64,000 nucleotides of DNA from JACQGZ01 sp036004665 (GTDB lineage Bacteria; Sysuimicrobiota; Sysuimicrobiia; Sysuimicrobiales; Humicultoraceae): the NCBI GenBank assembly GCA_036004665.1, contig DASYRG010000008.1, positions 62,001 to 126,000 of the forward strand. The letters run 5' to 3'. A program made the position numbers and the translations under genes. Position 1 is the stretch's first letter. Every line of letters begins with the position of its first letter. This document shows positions 1-8,000 of this stretch, one piece after another. The notes under the pieces were generated by a model that saw only the letters and a list, made by a program, of their open reading frames with translations, was not told where the DNA came from and did no database searches.

Positions 1-1
1 G

Positions 2-97
2 GCAGTAGACGGGCTCATGCCCATGGCCTTTGGCCCGGCCTCTGCGATCCTGCACGGGCTGGCGAGCGCCGACGCGAGAGAAACCACCTCCACCTGA
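2..97 (+). CDS. C-terminal end of an unidentified protein (cut by window edge)
   Basis: Frame 2 is open from the window edge to a TGA at 95-97 and reads as about 31 residues ending in ...GLASADARETTST. Third codon positions are G/C-rich, as in real genes here, while the other two frames are either stopped or Arg/His-rich. The visible part is too short to assign a family. It lies 77 bases upstream of rel on the same strand. Function unknown; this could also be chance open frame. Confidence 0.4.
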   Translation, partial: AVDGLMPMAFGPASAILHGLASADARETTST

Positions 98-174
98 GAT
101 CAACCGAGCCGTACCACACCTTTCAGGTCCCCAGGTCGCGCCATGGGACAGGCCGTGATAGTCTAAGGAGAAGT

Positions 175-2403
175 ATGAAGTGGCTCGAGCAGCGTAGAGC
201 CCAGAGCGCCTTTCAAGACCTCCCCAAAGACGCCCAAGAGCTTATTGCGAAGGTCCGAGCGCACTTCACTCGTGCCGACCTGGACGTCCTGCGTGAGGCC
301 TATCTCTTCGCGGAAAGCGCCCACGCCGGGCAGACCCGCGCCTCCGGCGAGGCCTACATCCGCCACTCCTACGCCGTGGCCGACATCCTGGCGGACCTGC
401 GGATGGATCCCGTCACCATCGCCGCCGCCCTGCTGCACGACGTGGCTGAAGACACCGGCGTCACGCTGGCCGAAGTGTCGGAACGGTTCGGGGCCGAGAT
501 CGCCACCCTGGTCGACGGTGTGACCAAACTGGGCCAGATTGAGTGGCAGTCGCGGGAGGAGCGGCAGGCCGAGTCGCTGCGCAAGATGTTCCTGGCGATG
601 GCCAACGACATCCGCATCGTCCTGATCAAGCTGGCCGACCGGTTGCACAACATGCGCACGCTGCAGTACCTCCCCGAGTGGAAGCGCAAGCGCACCTCCC
701 AGGAGACCCTGGACATCTACGCGCCGCTGGCCGAGCGCCTGGGCATCGGGCAGCTGCAGGCGGAGCTGCAGGATCTGGCCTTCCGTGAACTCAACCCGGC
801 GTCGCACCAGGAGATGACGACACAGCTCACCCAGGCGGAGGCCACCAGCCAGGCCTTTCTAGAGGGCGTCATCACGGTGCTGCACAGGGAACTGAACCGC
901 GCCGGGATCAAGGTCGAGCGATACAACATCACCGCGCGCCCCAAGCACCTCTACAGCATCTGGCGCAAGATGCAGCGCCCCAAGTACGCCGGCCACTCCG
1001 TGGCGCGGATCTACGACCGCCTGGGGGTGCGCATCGTCGTCGATGACGTCAAGGAGTGCTACGCGGCGTTGGGCGTGGTGCACGCGCTCTGGCGGCCCAT
1101 CCCCGGCGAGTTCGACGATTACATCGCCAACCCCAAGACCACCGGCTACCAGTCGCTGCACACCGCCGTCCTCTACGAGGGCGAGCCCCTGGAGATCCAG
1201 ATCCGCACCGCGCAGATGCACCACGAGGCGGAGTACGGCATCGCCTCGCACTGGAAGTACAGCCAGCGGCCGGACCGCCCCGGAAAGGACGGGGCCGGCG
1301 AGCGGGAGTTCGAGCGCAAGCTCTCTTGGCTGCGCCAGCTGCTCGAGTGGCATCAGGAGGTGCATGACGCGCGCGCCTTCGTCCAGTCGGTCAAACTGGA
1401 CCTCTTCCAGAACGAGGTCTTCGTCTTCACGCCCAAGGGGGACGTGGTCGACCTGCCGGCGGGCGCTACGCCGATCGACCTCGCCTACCGCATCCATACC
1501 GAGGTCGGCCACCACGCCACCGGCGCCAAGGTGAACGGTCGGCTGGTGCCGCTCTCCTATCAGATGCATACGGGGGACATCGTCGAGATCACCACGGCCA
1601 AGACCAGCGGCGGCCCCAGCCGAGACTGGCTGGCGTTCGTCGTCACCTCCAACGCCAAGACCAAGATCAAGCAGTGGTTCAAGCGGGAACGACGCGAGGA
1701 GAACATCCAGCGCGGGCGGGAGCTGCTGGAACGGGAGCTGCGCCGGGCGGGCGGGGGCGTGGCGGCGTACATGAAGACCGAGCGACTGCGCGAGGTGGCG
1801 CAGGACTTCGGTTTGCCCTCTGATGAAGAACTGCTCGCCGCCCTGGGCAACGGGGACCTTTCCATGCTGCAGGTCGTCCAGGCCGTCCGCGGCCCCGACG
1901 CGCCGCCCCTGCCAGAGACCCTGCCGGTGGAGGGTCTCCCCGCGCAGGTACCCCGAGGCGGCGTGCGCGTGCGCGGGGTGGACAACGCGCTCCTGCGCTT
2001 CTCGCTCTGCTGCACTCCCGTGCCGGGCGACCGCATCGTCGGCTACATCACGCGCGGGCGGGGGGTGGCGGTGCACCGCGAGGATTGCCCGAACATGGCC
2101 TTCCTGCGCCAGCACCCGGAACGGCTGCTCGAGGTGGAGTGGGAGACGCTCACCGATGGCACCTATCCGGTGGAGGTGGAGGTGGAGGCGATCGACCGGG
2201 TGGGCCTCCTCAAGGACATCCTGGCCGCCATCGGCGAGTCCCGCACCAACGTCGTCTCGGTGAACGCGCGGGTGCGCAAGGACAAGGTCGCCATCGTCAA
2301 CCTCGTGTTGGACGTCGGCAACGTCGAGCAGCTGCGCGCGGTGCTCCAGCGGGTGGGCCAGGTCACGGATGTCTACAGCGTCGAACGCGCGCTCCCGTCC
2401 TAA
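175..2403 (+). CDS. relA: Bifunctional (p)ppGpp synthetase/hydrolase Rel
   Basis: Synthesises and degrades the alarmone (p)ppGpp in the stringent response. At 742 aa it has the usual length of long Rel/SpoT proteins. The HD hydrolase domain is intact (H64, HD at 88-89, ED at 92-93, LADRLHNMR near 153-161), so hydrolase activity is expected. The synthetase domain follows (RPKHLYSIWRKM near 255, FDDYIANPK near 313, TGYQSLHTAV near 323, EIQIRTAQMHHEAEYG near 340-355). Next come a TGS domain (about 407-470), a Cys-Cys motif (LCCTPVPGD, near 610) of the zinc-finger region and a C-terminal ACT domain (about 670-740). AAGGAG lies 6 bases before the ATG, fixing the start. Upstream is only a partial gene. 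Confidence 0.97.
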   Translation: MKWLEQRRAQSAFQDLPKDAQELIAKVRAHFTRADLDVLREAYLFAESAHAGQTRASGEAYIRHSYAVADILADLRMDPVTIAAALLHDVAEDTGVTLAEVSERFGAEIATLVDGVTKLGQIEWQSREERQAESLRKMFLAMANDIRIVLIKLADRLHNMRTLQYLPEWKRKRTSQETLDIYAPLAERLGIGQLQAELQDLAFRELNPASHQEMTTQLTQAEATSQAFLEGVITVLHRELNRAGIKVERYNITARPKHLYSIWRKMQRPKYAGHSVARIYDRLGVRIVVDDVKECYAALGVVHALWRPIPGEFDDYIANPKTTGYQSLHTAVLYEGEPLEIQIRTAQMHHEAEYGIASHWKYSQRPDRPGKDGAGEREFERKLSWLRQLLEWHQEVHDARAFVQSVKLDLFQNEVFVFTPKGDVVDLPAGATPIDLAYRIHTEVGHHATGAKVNGRLVPLSYQMHTGDIVEITTAKTSGGPSRDWLAFVVTSNAKTKIKQWFKRERREENIQRGRELLERELRRAGGGVAAYMKTERLREVAQDFGLPSDEELLAALGNGDLSMLQVVQAVRGPDAPPLPETLPVEGLPAQVPRGGVRVRGVDNALLRFSLCCTPVPGDRIVGYITRGRGVAVHREDCPNMAFLRQHPERLLEVEWETLTDGTYPVEVEVEAIDRVGLLKDILAAIGESRTNVVSVNARVRKDKVAIVNLVLDVGNVEQLRAVLQRVGQVTDVYSVERALPS

Positions 2404-2833
2404 GCACCGGCCGGTCCGACGCGCCGCCCTCGCCGATCTGGTGGGGCGCCAGGTCGCCGCGCTGAATCGTCAAGCGCTCGATGCGTTGATCGCGCTGTAC
2501 GCTCCCGACGCGGTATTGGAGTTCCCGGCCAGCCCCGTGGTGCGCGGGCGGGAGGCGATCCGCGCGGCCTTCGCCCGCTTCTTCGCCGATTGGGAGGAGG
2601 AGATCACGCTGTCTCAGCTGGTCTTCGGTGTGCAGGTCGTCGCGGCGGAAGGGACGGTGCGGGGGCGCCACCGCACTCTGCACCTGAAGATCCCCGGGCG
2701 CAAGGCCGTGCCGCAGCGCACCTACGAGCATCCGTTTGCAGCGTTTCTGGAGGTCCGGCGTGGCCTGATCCGCCGCCACCGCGTCTACTACGATGCACGC
2801 GACCTGGTCCGCCAGCTCCTAGGCCGAGTGTAG
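2369..2833 (+). CDS. SnoaL/NTF2-like fold protein
   Basis: A 154-residue protein with the pattern of small NTF2-like/SnoaL polyketide-cyclase-type proteins: an N-terminal helix (VAALNRQALDALIALYAPDA), then VLEFPASPVVRGREAIRAAF, then alternating strands ending in YYDARDLVRQLL. These folds bind small molecules, or act as hydrolases or cyclases; the substrate cannot be told. The ATG at 2369 overlaps the end of rel by 35 bases. A GTG at 2441 would give a start nearer the conserved fold and is a real alternative. Probably co-transcribed with rel and with the aminotransferase 10 bases downstream. Confidence 0.75.
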   Translation: MSTASNARSRPKHRPVRRAALADLVGRQVAALNRQALDALIALYAPDAVLEFPASPVVRGREAIRAAFARFFADWEEEITLSQLVFGVQVVAAEGTVRGRHRTLHLKIPGRKAVPQRTYEHPFAAFLEVRRGLIRRHRVYYDARDLVRQLLGRV

Positions 2834-2843
2834 GCATCATTTC

Positions 2844-4025
2844 ATGGGCAAGCCGACCGCCGCACGCGTGGGCCTCTTCACCGAATCGGTCATCCGAGAA
2901 ATGACACGCCTCAACAACCTGCACGGGGGGATCAACCTGGCGCAGGGATTCCCCGACTTCGAGCCTCCCGCCGAATTGATCGAAGCGGCCAACCGGGCGA
3001 TGGCCGAAGGCTACCACCAGTACGCCATTACCTGGGGCTCGCCGCGGCTGCGGGCGGCCATCGCCGAGAAGTTCGCCGCCTACAACGGCGTCGAGGTCGA
3101 GCCGGAACGGCACATCACCGTCACCTGCGGCGCCACCGAGGCGATGATGGCGGCGCTGCTGGCGGTGGTGGATCCCGGCGACGAGGTGGTGATCTTCGAG
3201 CCCTTCTATGAGAACTACGGTCCAGACGCCCTGCTCTCTGGGGCCATTCCCCGCTACGTGCGTCTCAACCTGGAGGACCCCGACTTCGGTTTTGATCGCG
3301 ACGAACTCGCCGCCGCCTTCGGCCTGCGGACCAAGGCGGTGATCATCAACACGCCGCACAATCCGACGGGCAAGGTCTTTGGCCAAGAAGAACTGGAGCA
3401 CATCGCCGATCTCTGCCGGCGCCACGACGCGCTGGCGATTACCGACGAAGTCTACGAGCACATCCTCTTCGACGACACCCGCCACGTCAGCATCGCCGCC
3501 CTGGAGGGGATGGCCGACCGCACCATCACGATTAACAGCATGTCCAAGACCTACAGCGTCACCGGCTGGCGAGTGGGATGGGCGATCGCGCGTGATCCGG
3601 AGATCACGGTGGGGATCCGCCGAGTGCACGACTTCCTCACCGTCGGTGCCGCGGCGCCGCTGCAGGAAGCGAGCGTCACGGCGCTCCACTTCCCCGCCCG
3701 CTACTACGACGACCTGGCCGCCCTCTACCGCGGCAAACGAGACCTGATGCTGCGGATTCTCACGGAAGCCGGCTTCCGCGCCTTCGTCCCCCGCGGCGCG
3801 TACTACATCATGAGCGACATCAGCGGCTTCGGCGCCACCGACGACGTCGCCTTCGTCCACGCCCTGGTGGCAGACGGGGGCGTGGCGACGGTGCCGGGGA
3901 GTTCCTTCTATCACGAGGCGACCCTGGGCCGGTCCTACGTGCGCTTCGCCTTTCCCAAACGCCCCGAGACGCTGGCGCAGGTCTCCGGCCGGCTGGCGCG
4001 GGTGCGGGAGGTGGCTGGGCGATGA
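2844..4025 (+). CDS. PLP-dependent aminotransferase, class I/II
   Basis: A 393-residue fold-type I aminotransferase close to the kynurenine/methionine/N-succinyl-DAP aminotransferase group. Visible signatures are GGINLAQGFPDFEPP near the N terminus, NTPHNPTGKVF (about 169-179), AITDEVYEHILFD, and the Schiff-base lysine in NSMSKTYSVTGWRVGW (Lys about 235). It transfers amino groups between an amino acid and a 2-oxo acid in the cytoplasm; the amino donor cannot be read from sequence. The next gene overlaps its stop by 4 bases (ATGA), so the two are probably translationally coupled. Confidence 0.93.
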   Translation: MGKPTAARVGLFTESVIREMTRLNNLHGGINLAQGFPDFEPPAELIEAANRAMAEGYHQYAITWGSPRLRAAIAEKFAAYNGVEVEPERHITVTCGATEAMMAALLAVVDPGDEVVIFEPFYENYGPDALLSGAIPRYVRLNLEDPDFGFDRDELAAAFGLRTKAVIINTPHNPTGKVFGQEELEHIADLCRRHDALAITDEVYEHILFDDTRHVSIAALEGMADRTITINSMSKTYSVTGWRVGWAIARDPEITVGIRRVHDFLTVGAAAPLQEASVTALHFPARYYDDLAALYRGKRDLMLRILTEAGFRAFVPRGAYYIMSDISGFGATDDVAFVHALVADGGVATVPGSSFYHEATLGRSYVRFAFPKRPETLAQVSGRLARVREVAGR

Positions 4026-4381
4026 TACTGGCTCATCCGAAAACGCTTCTGCGGCTGGAGGGCGCCGTGGTCGCTGCAGCGGCGATCATCCTGTACGCGC
4101 GCACCGATCAGTCCTGGGTACGCTTTGTCCTGCTCCTGCTGGCCCCCGACCTGGCGATTATCGGTTACCTTGCTGGCGCGGCCGCCGGCGCCGCCACCTA
4201 CAACCTGGTGCACACGTACGTGCTGCCGGTCCTCCTCGCGGGCGCGGGATTCATCGCCAACAGCCCCCTGGTGGTGTCGCTGGCACTCATCTGGGCCACC
4301 CACATCGGCGCTGACCGTGCCTTGGGCTTCGGTTTGAAATACCCGACCGCGTTCCGGGAGACGCACTTGCAGCACGTATGA
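4022..4381 (+). CDS. DUF4260-family small integral membrane protein
   Basis: A 119-residue, very hydrophobic protein with about three to four membrane segments (AVVAAAAIILYA, VRFVLLLLAPDLAIIGYLAGAA, YVLPVLLAGAGFIA, LVVSLALIWATHIG). The C-terminal HIGADRALGFGLKYPTAF matches the family hallmark as I remember it for DUF4260. Function unknown. It overlaps both neighbours by ATGA-type junctions, so it belongs to a tight aminotransferase I - DUF4260 - aminotransferase V cluster. Confidence 0.8.
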   Translation: MILAHPKTLLRLEGAVVAAAAIILYARTDQSWVRFVLLLLAPDLAIIGYLAGAAAGAATYNLVHTYVLPVLLAGAGFIANSPLVVSLALIWATHIGADRALGFGLKYPTAFRETHLQHV

Positions 4382-5544
4382 TGAAGACGCGCGACGGCAC
4401 CGCACTGCGCACGTGGGCCGAGTACCGCGGCGAATTCCCCATCTTCGAGACGGCCACCTACCTCAGCACCTGTTCCCTGGCGCCGCTGGCCCGGCGCGTC
4501 GAGGCCGCCGTGCACGACTACCTGCGGCTCTGGCATGCGGTGGGTTCCTCGGCCTGGTACGGACCGTGGTGGGAAGAGATCGCCACCCTGCGCGCCCGGG
4601 TCGCGCGCGTCGTTGGAGCGACGACCGACGAAGTGGCGCTCTTTCCCTCGATCACGGCGGCGCTGAGCGCGGTCGCCTCGGCGCTGGACTACCGCGCCCG
4701 GCCGCGGGTGGTCATGAGCGCCCTGGAGTTCCCGACGACCCGCTATCAGTGGCAGGTGAAGGGCGGCGTCGAGACTGTGGAGATGGCGTCCCCGGACGGA
4801 ATGCGCGTCTTCCCCGAACAGTACGAAGCGGCCGTCGACGGCCGCACCGCGTTGGTGGTCGGTTCGCACGTCTACTTCACCAGTGGGATCATCCAGGACA
4901 TCGTCGCCCTCGCGGATATCGCCCACGCTCGGGGCGCGCTCTGTCTGATCGACGCCTACCAGTCGGTCGGCCAGCTCCCTCTCGAGGTGAGGGCCGCCGG
5001 GGTGGACTTCCTCGTAGGAGGCGCGCTGAAGTGGCTGCTGGGCGGATCGGGGCTAGCCTTCCTGTACGTGCGAGGCGACCTGCTGCCTCGTCTCCGGCCG
5101 GAGGTGGTGGGCTGGTTCGCCCACCGCGACCAGTTCGCCTTTGCGCCCGAGTTCGAGTACGCGGAGGACGCTCGCCGTTTTGAGGGCGGGACGCCGTCTG
5201 TGGCGGCTGTCTACGCGGCCAGCGCGGGGCTGGCCCTGGTGGAGGAGATCGGCCCCGAACGCCTCCGCGCCCGGCAGCTGGCATTGACCGCGGATCTGGT
5301 CGAGCGGGCACGAGAAGCCGGCCTGGCCCCACGCGTCCCCGCCGATCTCACGCATCACGCCGGGATCGTGACGATCCCCCGACGCGATCCCCCGGCCGCG
5401 GTACAGGGCCTGCGGGAAGCCGGCGTGATCGTCGATGCCCGTCCCGGCGTCGTGCGCGTGTCCCCGTACTTCTACAACACCCCAGAGGACCATCAGCGCG
5501 CGATCGACGCGATGACCGCTCTGTCCCGCCGCGGCGTTGACTGA
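4378..5544 (+). CDS. Class V aminotransferase-like PLP enzyme
   Basis: A 388-residue fold-type I enzyme of the class V branch (cysteine desulfurase, kynureninase and isopenicillin-epimerase relatives). Evidence: FPIFETATYLSTCSLAPL at the N terminus, DEVALFPSITAALSAVASAL, LCLIDAYQSVGQLPLEV (PLP-contacting Asp), and the lysine in VGGALKWLLGGSGLAFLYVR (about 218). No cysteine loop typical of NifS/SufS is seen, so desulfurase activity is not supported. The substrate is unknown. It overlaps the DUF4260 gene by 4 bases and is followed 5 bases later by dtd. Confidence 0.9.
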   Translation: MMKTRDGTALRTWAEYRGEFPIFETATYLSTCSLAPLARRVEAAVHDYLRLWHAVGSSAWYGPWWEEIATLRARVARVVGATTDEVALFPSITAALSAVASALDYRARPRVVMSALEFPTTRYQWQVKGGVETVEMASPDGMRVFPEQYEAAVDGRTALVVGSHVYFTSGIIQDIVALADIAHARGALCLIDAYQSVGQLPLEVRAAGVDFLVGGALKWLLGGSGLAFLYVRGDLLPRLRPEVVGWFAHRDQFAFAPEFEYAEDARRFEGGTPSVAAVYAASAGLALVEEIGPERLRARQLALTADLVERAREAGLAPRVPADLTHHAGIVTIPRRDPPAAVQGLREAGVIVDARPGVVRVSPYFYNTPEDHQRAIDAMTALSRRGVD

Positions 5545-5549
5545 CCGCC

Positions 5550-6008
5550 GTGCGCCTGCTCATCCAACGGGTCTCCCGCGCCGCCGTCCGCATCGACGGC
5601 GCCGTGGTCGGTGAGATCGGTCCCGGGCTGGCCGTCCTGGTAGGCGTCCGCGCGTCGGATACCACAGCCGAGGCGGAGTGGCTGGCGGAGAAAGTCGCCA
5701 ACCTACGGATATTTGGCGATGAAGCGGGGAAGATGAATCGTTCCTTGCTGGATGTGAGCGGGGCGGTTCTCAGCGTCTCGCAGTTCACCCTCTATGCCGA
5801 TACAAGCGGCGGGCGCCGTCCTTCCTTTATCGAGGCGGCCACGGGCGCCGAGGCAGAGGGAGTCTATGAGGCCTTCAATGCAGCCCTGCGCGTTCGCGGT
5901 CTCAGCGTGACGACCGGCCGGTTCGGCGCGGTCATGGAGGTGGAGATCCGCAACACAGGCCCAGTGACGATCTTGCTGGAGCGCGAACGGAGCGAGGCCC
6001 GGGACTGA
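5550..6008 (+). CDS. dtd: D-aminoacyl-tRNA deacylase
   Basis: Hydrolyses D-amino acids (and glycine) wrongly attached to tRNA. The 152-residue length is typical. The family signatures are present: MRLLIQRVSRAAVRIDG at the N terminus, SQFTLYADTSGGRRPSF (about 76-92), which includes the SQFTLYAD active-site strand, and the C-terminal cross-subunit element ending NTGPVTILLE. GTG start at 5550. In many Firmicutes dtd follows rel; here five genes separate them loosely on the same strand. Confidence 0.95.
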   Translation: MRLLIQRVSRAAVRIDGAVVGEIGPGLAVLVGVRASDTTAEAEWLAEKVANLRIFGDEAGKMNRSLLDVSGAVLSVSQFTLYADTSGGRRPSFIEAATGAEAEGVYEAFNAALRVRGLSVTTGRFGAVMEVEIRNTGPVTILLERERSEARD

Positions 6009-6021
6009 CCTCTGTCCGCGG

Positions 6022-6720
6022 TCAGCGCGCCACGGCGTCCGGGCTGAGGACCGCGGCGACCTCTTCCAGGTCCTTCACCGTGTCCACCCCGCGCCAGAAG
6101 GCGCGCGAGCGGTAGGCGGCGAGACGTCCTTCGGCGGCGAGGCGGGGGAAGGTTGTCACCTCGTGATCGCCGCGCTCGGGCAGCAGCGGAAGGATGCTCC
6201 GGGAGAGCAGGTAGATCCCCGCGTTGATCCAATACGGGAGCTCCGGTTTCTCCCGGAACCCCCGTACCCGGTTGGCTTCATCCACGTCGACGATCCCATA
6301 CGGACTGCGGAAGGGCGTCACCACCACCGTCGCGCTCGCACCTTCCTGGCGGTGCTGGTCCAGCACCGGGGCGAGAGGCAAGTCGGTGACGATGTCTCCG
6401 TTGGTGGCCACGCAGACCCCGATGGTGGGGCTGAGGGCGCTGAAGGCCCGGCGCAGCGCTCCGCCGCGTCCCAGCGGCTCCTCTTCAATCGAGTAGCTGA
6501 TGCCCAGATCCCAGGAGGCGCCGTCGCCAAAGTAGTCACGCAGCGCTTCGTGGCGATAGCCGCAGGCGATGACCACCTGGTCGACCCCCTGCTCGCGCAG
6601 CCACCGCAGCTGGTAGGCCAGCAGCGGGACGCCGTGAACTTCGACCATGGCTTTGGGCCGATCGACCGTGAAAGGACGGAGGCGCTCGCCTTTGCCCCCC
6701 GCCAGCACAATCGCCTGCAT
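6022..6720 (-). CDS. Sugar-phosphate nucleotidyltransferase (mannose-1-P guanylyltransferase-like)
   Basis: A 232-residue NTP-transferase-fold protein that transfers NMP to a sugar phosphate. It starts MQAIVLAGGKGERLRPFT (the nucleotide-binding GG..ER.RP loop, with the DRPKAMVEV lysine), followed by LGRGGALRRAF and ATNGDIVTDLP (metal-binding Asp). The short form without a left-handed beta helix is typical of GMP/UMP-type hexose-1-P transferases. The open frame continues far upstream, but that stretch is antisense to the next gene. ATG 6720 (or 6765, adding 15 residues) is the credible start; neither has a clear Shine-Dalgarno. Divergent from the gene at 6880. Confidence 0.87.
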   Translation of the reverse strand: MQAIVLAGGKGERLRPFTVDRPKAMVEVHGVPLLAYQLRWLREQGVDQVVIACGYRHEALRDYFGDGASWDLGISYSIEEEPLGRGGALRRAFSALSPTIGVCVATNGDIVTDLPLAPVLDQHRQEGASATVVVTPFRSPYGIVDVDEANRVRGFREKPELPYWINAGIYLLSRSILPLLPERGDHEVTTFPRLAAEGRLAAYRSRAFWRGVDTVKDLEEVAAVLSPDAVAR

Positions 6721-6846
6721 CTCGGGAGGGGTATTTCCCGAATCCGCGGGGGTCTCCTTGCCCATGTCCGCGGCCGGTCCTGGGAAGAAGGACCCCGTCG
6801 GCAGATCCGCCTGGACCGGCCGTGCTGACCCGACCGAGCCGAGGGG

Positions 6847-6855
6847 TGCTAGATT
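6847..6855 (+). promoter_or_regulatory. Extended -10 promoter for the gene at 6880
   Basis: TGCTAGATT is an extended -10 (TGn plus TAGATT) located 25 bases before the ATG at 6880, in the 159-base divergent spacer. No good -35 is seen at the right spacing, which is tolerated by extended -10 promoters. Confidence 0.4.
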
Positions 6856-6879
6856 TGGCCACGAGGGGAGGGAGAGGGG

Positions 6880-7680
6880 ATGAGAAAGCGACCGCACCGG
6901 CTCGACGCTGTGGTGCTGGCGGGTGGAGTCAACGAGATTCCTCTCTATGACGGCTACCGTCCTGGATACAAGGCGTTGGTGGAAATTGGCGGTCGGCCAT
7001 GCATTCGCTACGTGCTCGACGCCCTTCGTGCCTCCTCGTCCGTCGGCGAGATCTGCGTGGTGGGCGCCGAGGAAGTCCTGGCCCCCGCGGTAGGCGATCG
7101 GGCGGTGACCTACCGGCCGGCCGACGACAACCCCCTGGGGAGCTTCCTGACCGGACTGCGAGTCTTCCAGAGCAGCCAAGAGGTCCTGGTGACGGCGGCC
7201 GACCTGCCTCTCCTCACGGGGCCGATCGTCGATGCGTTCATCGATGCCTGCGGCGCCGCCCCAACGGGACGTCCGGAGAACCTGTACATCTCGGTGGTCC
7301 GCCGAGAGGACTTCATCGGGCCCTTCGCCCGCACACACAAGGCGATCAACCGCTTCCGCGACGGGGTCTATGGGCACGGTAATCTGGCACTCGCCGATCC
7401 ACGCATCCTGCGGAACGCGGCAGCGATGGAGCGGATCAACGCCATGTACGCTGCGCGTAAGAGTGAGCTACGCTCCGCCCTCGCTCTGGGCCTGTCCGTC
7501 GGGCTGGCCTACGTCATCGGCGTGCACTTCCTCCACCTCTTGACGCTGCGCCAGATGGCGGCCATCGCCTCACGACGCTTCGGGATCGGTCTCGTGCCGG
7601 TGACGCTGCCCCATCCCGAGGTGGCCGTCGACGTCGACGAGCCCGAGGACTTTGAGGTCGCCTCCGAACTGCTGGCTTGA
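6880..7680 (+). CDS. MobA-like NTP transferase
   Basis: A 266-residue nucleotidyltransferase-fold protein. The N terminus LDAVVLAGGVNEIPLYDGYRPGYKALVEIGG contains the LAGG loop and the substrate-binding lysine, and VLVTAADLPLLTG is the metal-binding strand seen in MobA/IspD-like enzymes. The C-terminal half (HKAINRFRDGVYGHGNLAL, then a hydrophobic SALALGLSVGLAYVIGVHFL helix) resembles uncharacterised proteins annotated as nucleotidyltransferase family. Substrate unknown. AGGGAGAGGGG precedes the ATG. It may serve the same pathway as the divergent transferase. Confidence 0.82.
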   Translation: MRKRPHRLDAVVLAGGVNEIPLYDGYRPGYKALVEIGGRPCIRYVLDALRASSSVGEICVVGAEEVLAPAVGDRAVTYRPADDNPLGSFLTGLRVFQSSQEVLVTAADLPLLTGPIVDAFIDACGAAPTGRPENLYISVVRREDFIGPFARTHKAINRFRDGVYGHGNLALADPRILRNAAAMERINAMYAARKSELRSALALGLSVGLAYVIGVHFLHLLTLRQMAAIASRRFGIGLVPVTLPHPEVAVDVDEPEDFEVASELLA

Positions 7681-7706
7681 CCGTCCCCGCGAGCGGCTCC
7701 TACAAT
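7677..7706 (+). promoter_or_regulatory. Sigma70-type promoter of the hisS-aspS2-aspS operon
   Basis: TTGACC (7677-7682), an 18-base spacer and TACAAT (7701-7706) form a near-consensus promoter overlapping the stop codon of the preceding gene. The predicted start is near 7713, just ahead of the T-box leader. Confidence 0.75.
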
Positions 7707-7712
7707 CAGGAC

Positions 7713-7956
7713 AACCTGCGATGACGGGCAGGAGTAGGAGGCGATCCTCGCAGCGAGGGATGCCGGCCCGGCCGTGGTGGAGAGCATCTCCAGGCCCTCG
7801 CCTCCGAAGACAGCCCTGAGCGGTGGGCGTGCTCCCGCCCGCCGGCCCTCATCCCGTGACGATGAGCAAGCGCCGCCCCCGGTCACCGTGTGACCCCGGG
7901 CGGAAGCAGGGTGGTACCACGGGCACGCTCCCGTCCCTGGAGGACGGGAGCGTTTT
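7713..7956 (+). promoter_or_regulatory. T-box riboswitch leader, predicted aspartate (GAC) specifier
   Basis: Uncharged tRNA is sensed by this leader to switch off a terminator. Stem I is recognisable: AGTA (7733-7736) followed by an 8-bp helix (7737-7744 with 7798-7805). On the 3' side GAA (7806-7808) completes the loop-E motif and the next triplet is GAC (7809-7811), an Asp codon, followed by A; GGGC/GCCC (7726-7729/7813-7816) closes the lower stem. The T-box AGGGTGGTACCAC is at 7908-7920, and its TGGT bulge would pair with the tRNA 3' end. A GTCACCG/GTGTGAC-type stem lies in between. Downstream genes are hisS and two aspS genes, which fits an Asp specifier as in some Firmicutes hisS-aspS operons. 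Confidence 0.88.
7926..7956 (+). terminator. T-box-controlled intrinsic terminator
   Basis: An 11-bp perfect helix (7926-7936 with 7942-7952, loop CTGGA) followed by TTTT. Its left arm overlaps the region used by the T-box antiterminator, as expected for a mutually exclusive switch. Confidence 0.9.
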
Positions 7957-8000
7957 CCATTCTCGCCGCGCCCGGCAGGGCGCCCGGGCGGAGGAACCTG

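Noticed and set aside
6765..7377. Long minus-strand extension of the nucleotidyltransferase (to 451 aa)
   Set aside because: The extra sequence is the antisense of the MobA-like gene at 6880-7680 and has no protein-family character; the conserved LAGG start lies at 6720.
7890..8000. N-terminal extension of HisRS
   Set aside because: It runs through the T-box and terminator hairpin; the ATG at 8001 has a proper ribosome-binding site and matches HisRS length.
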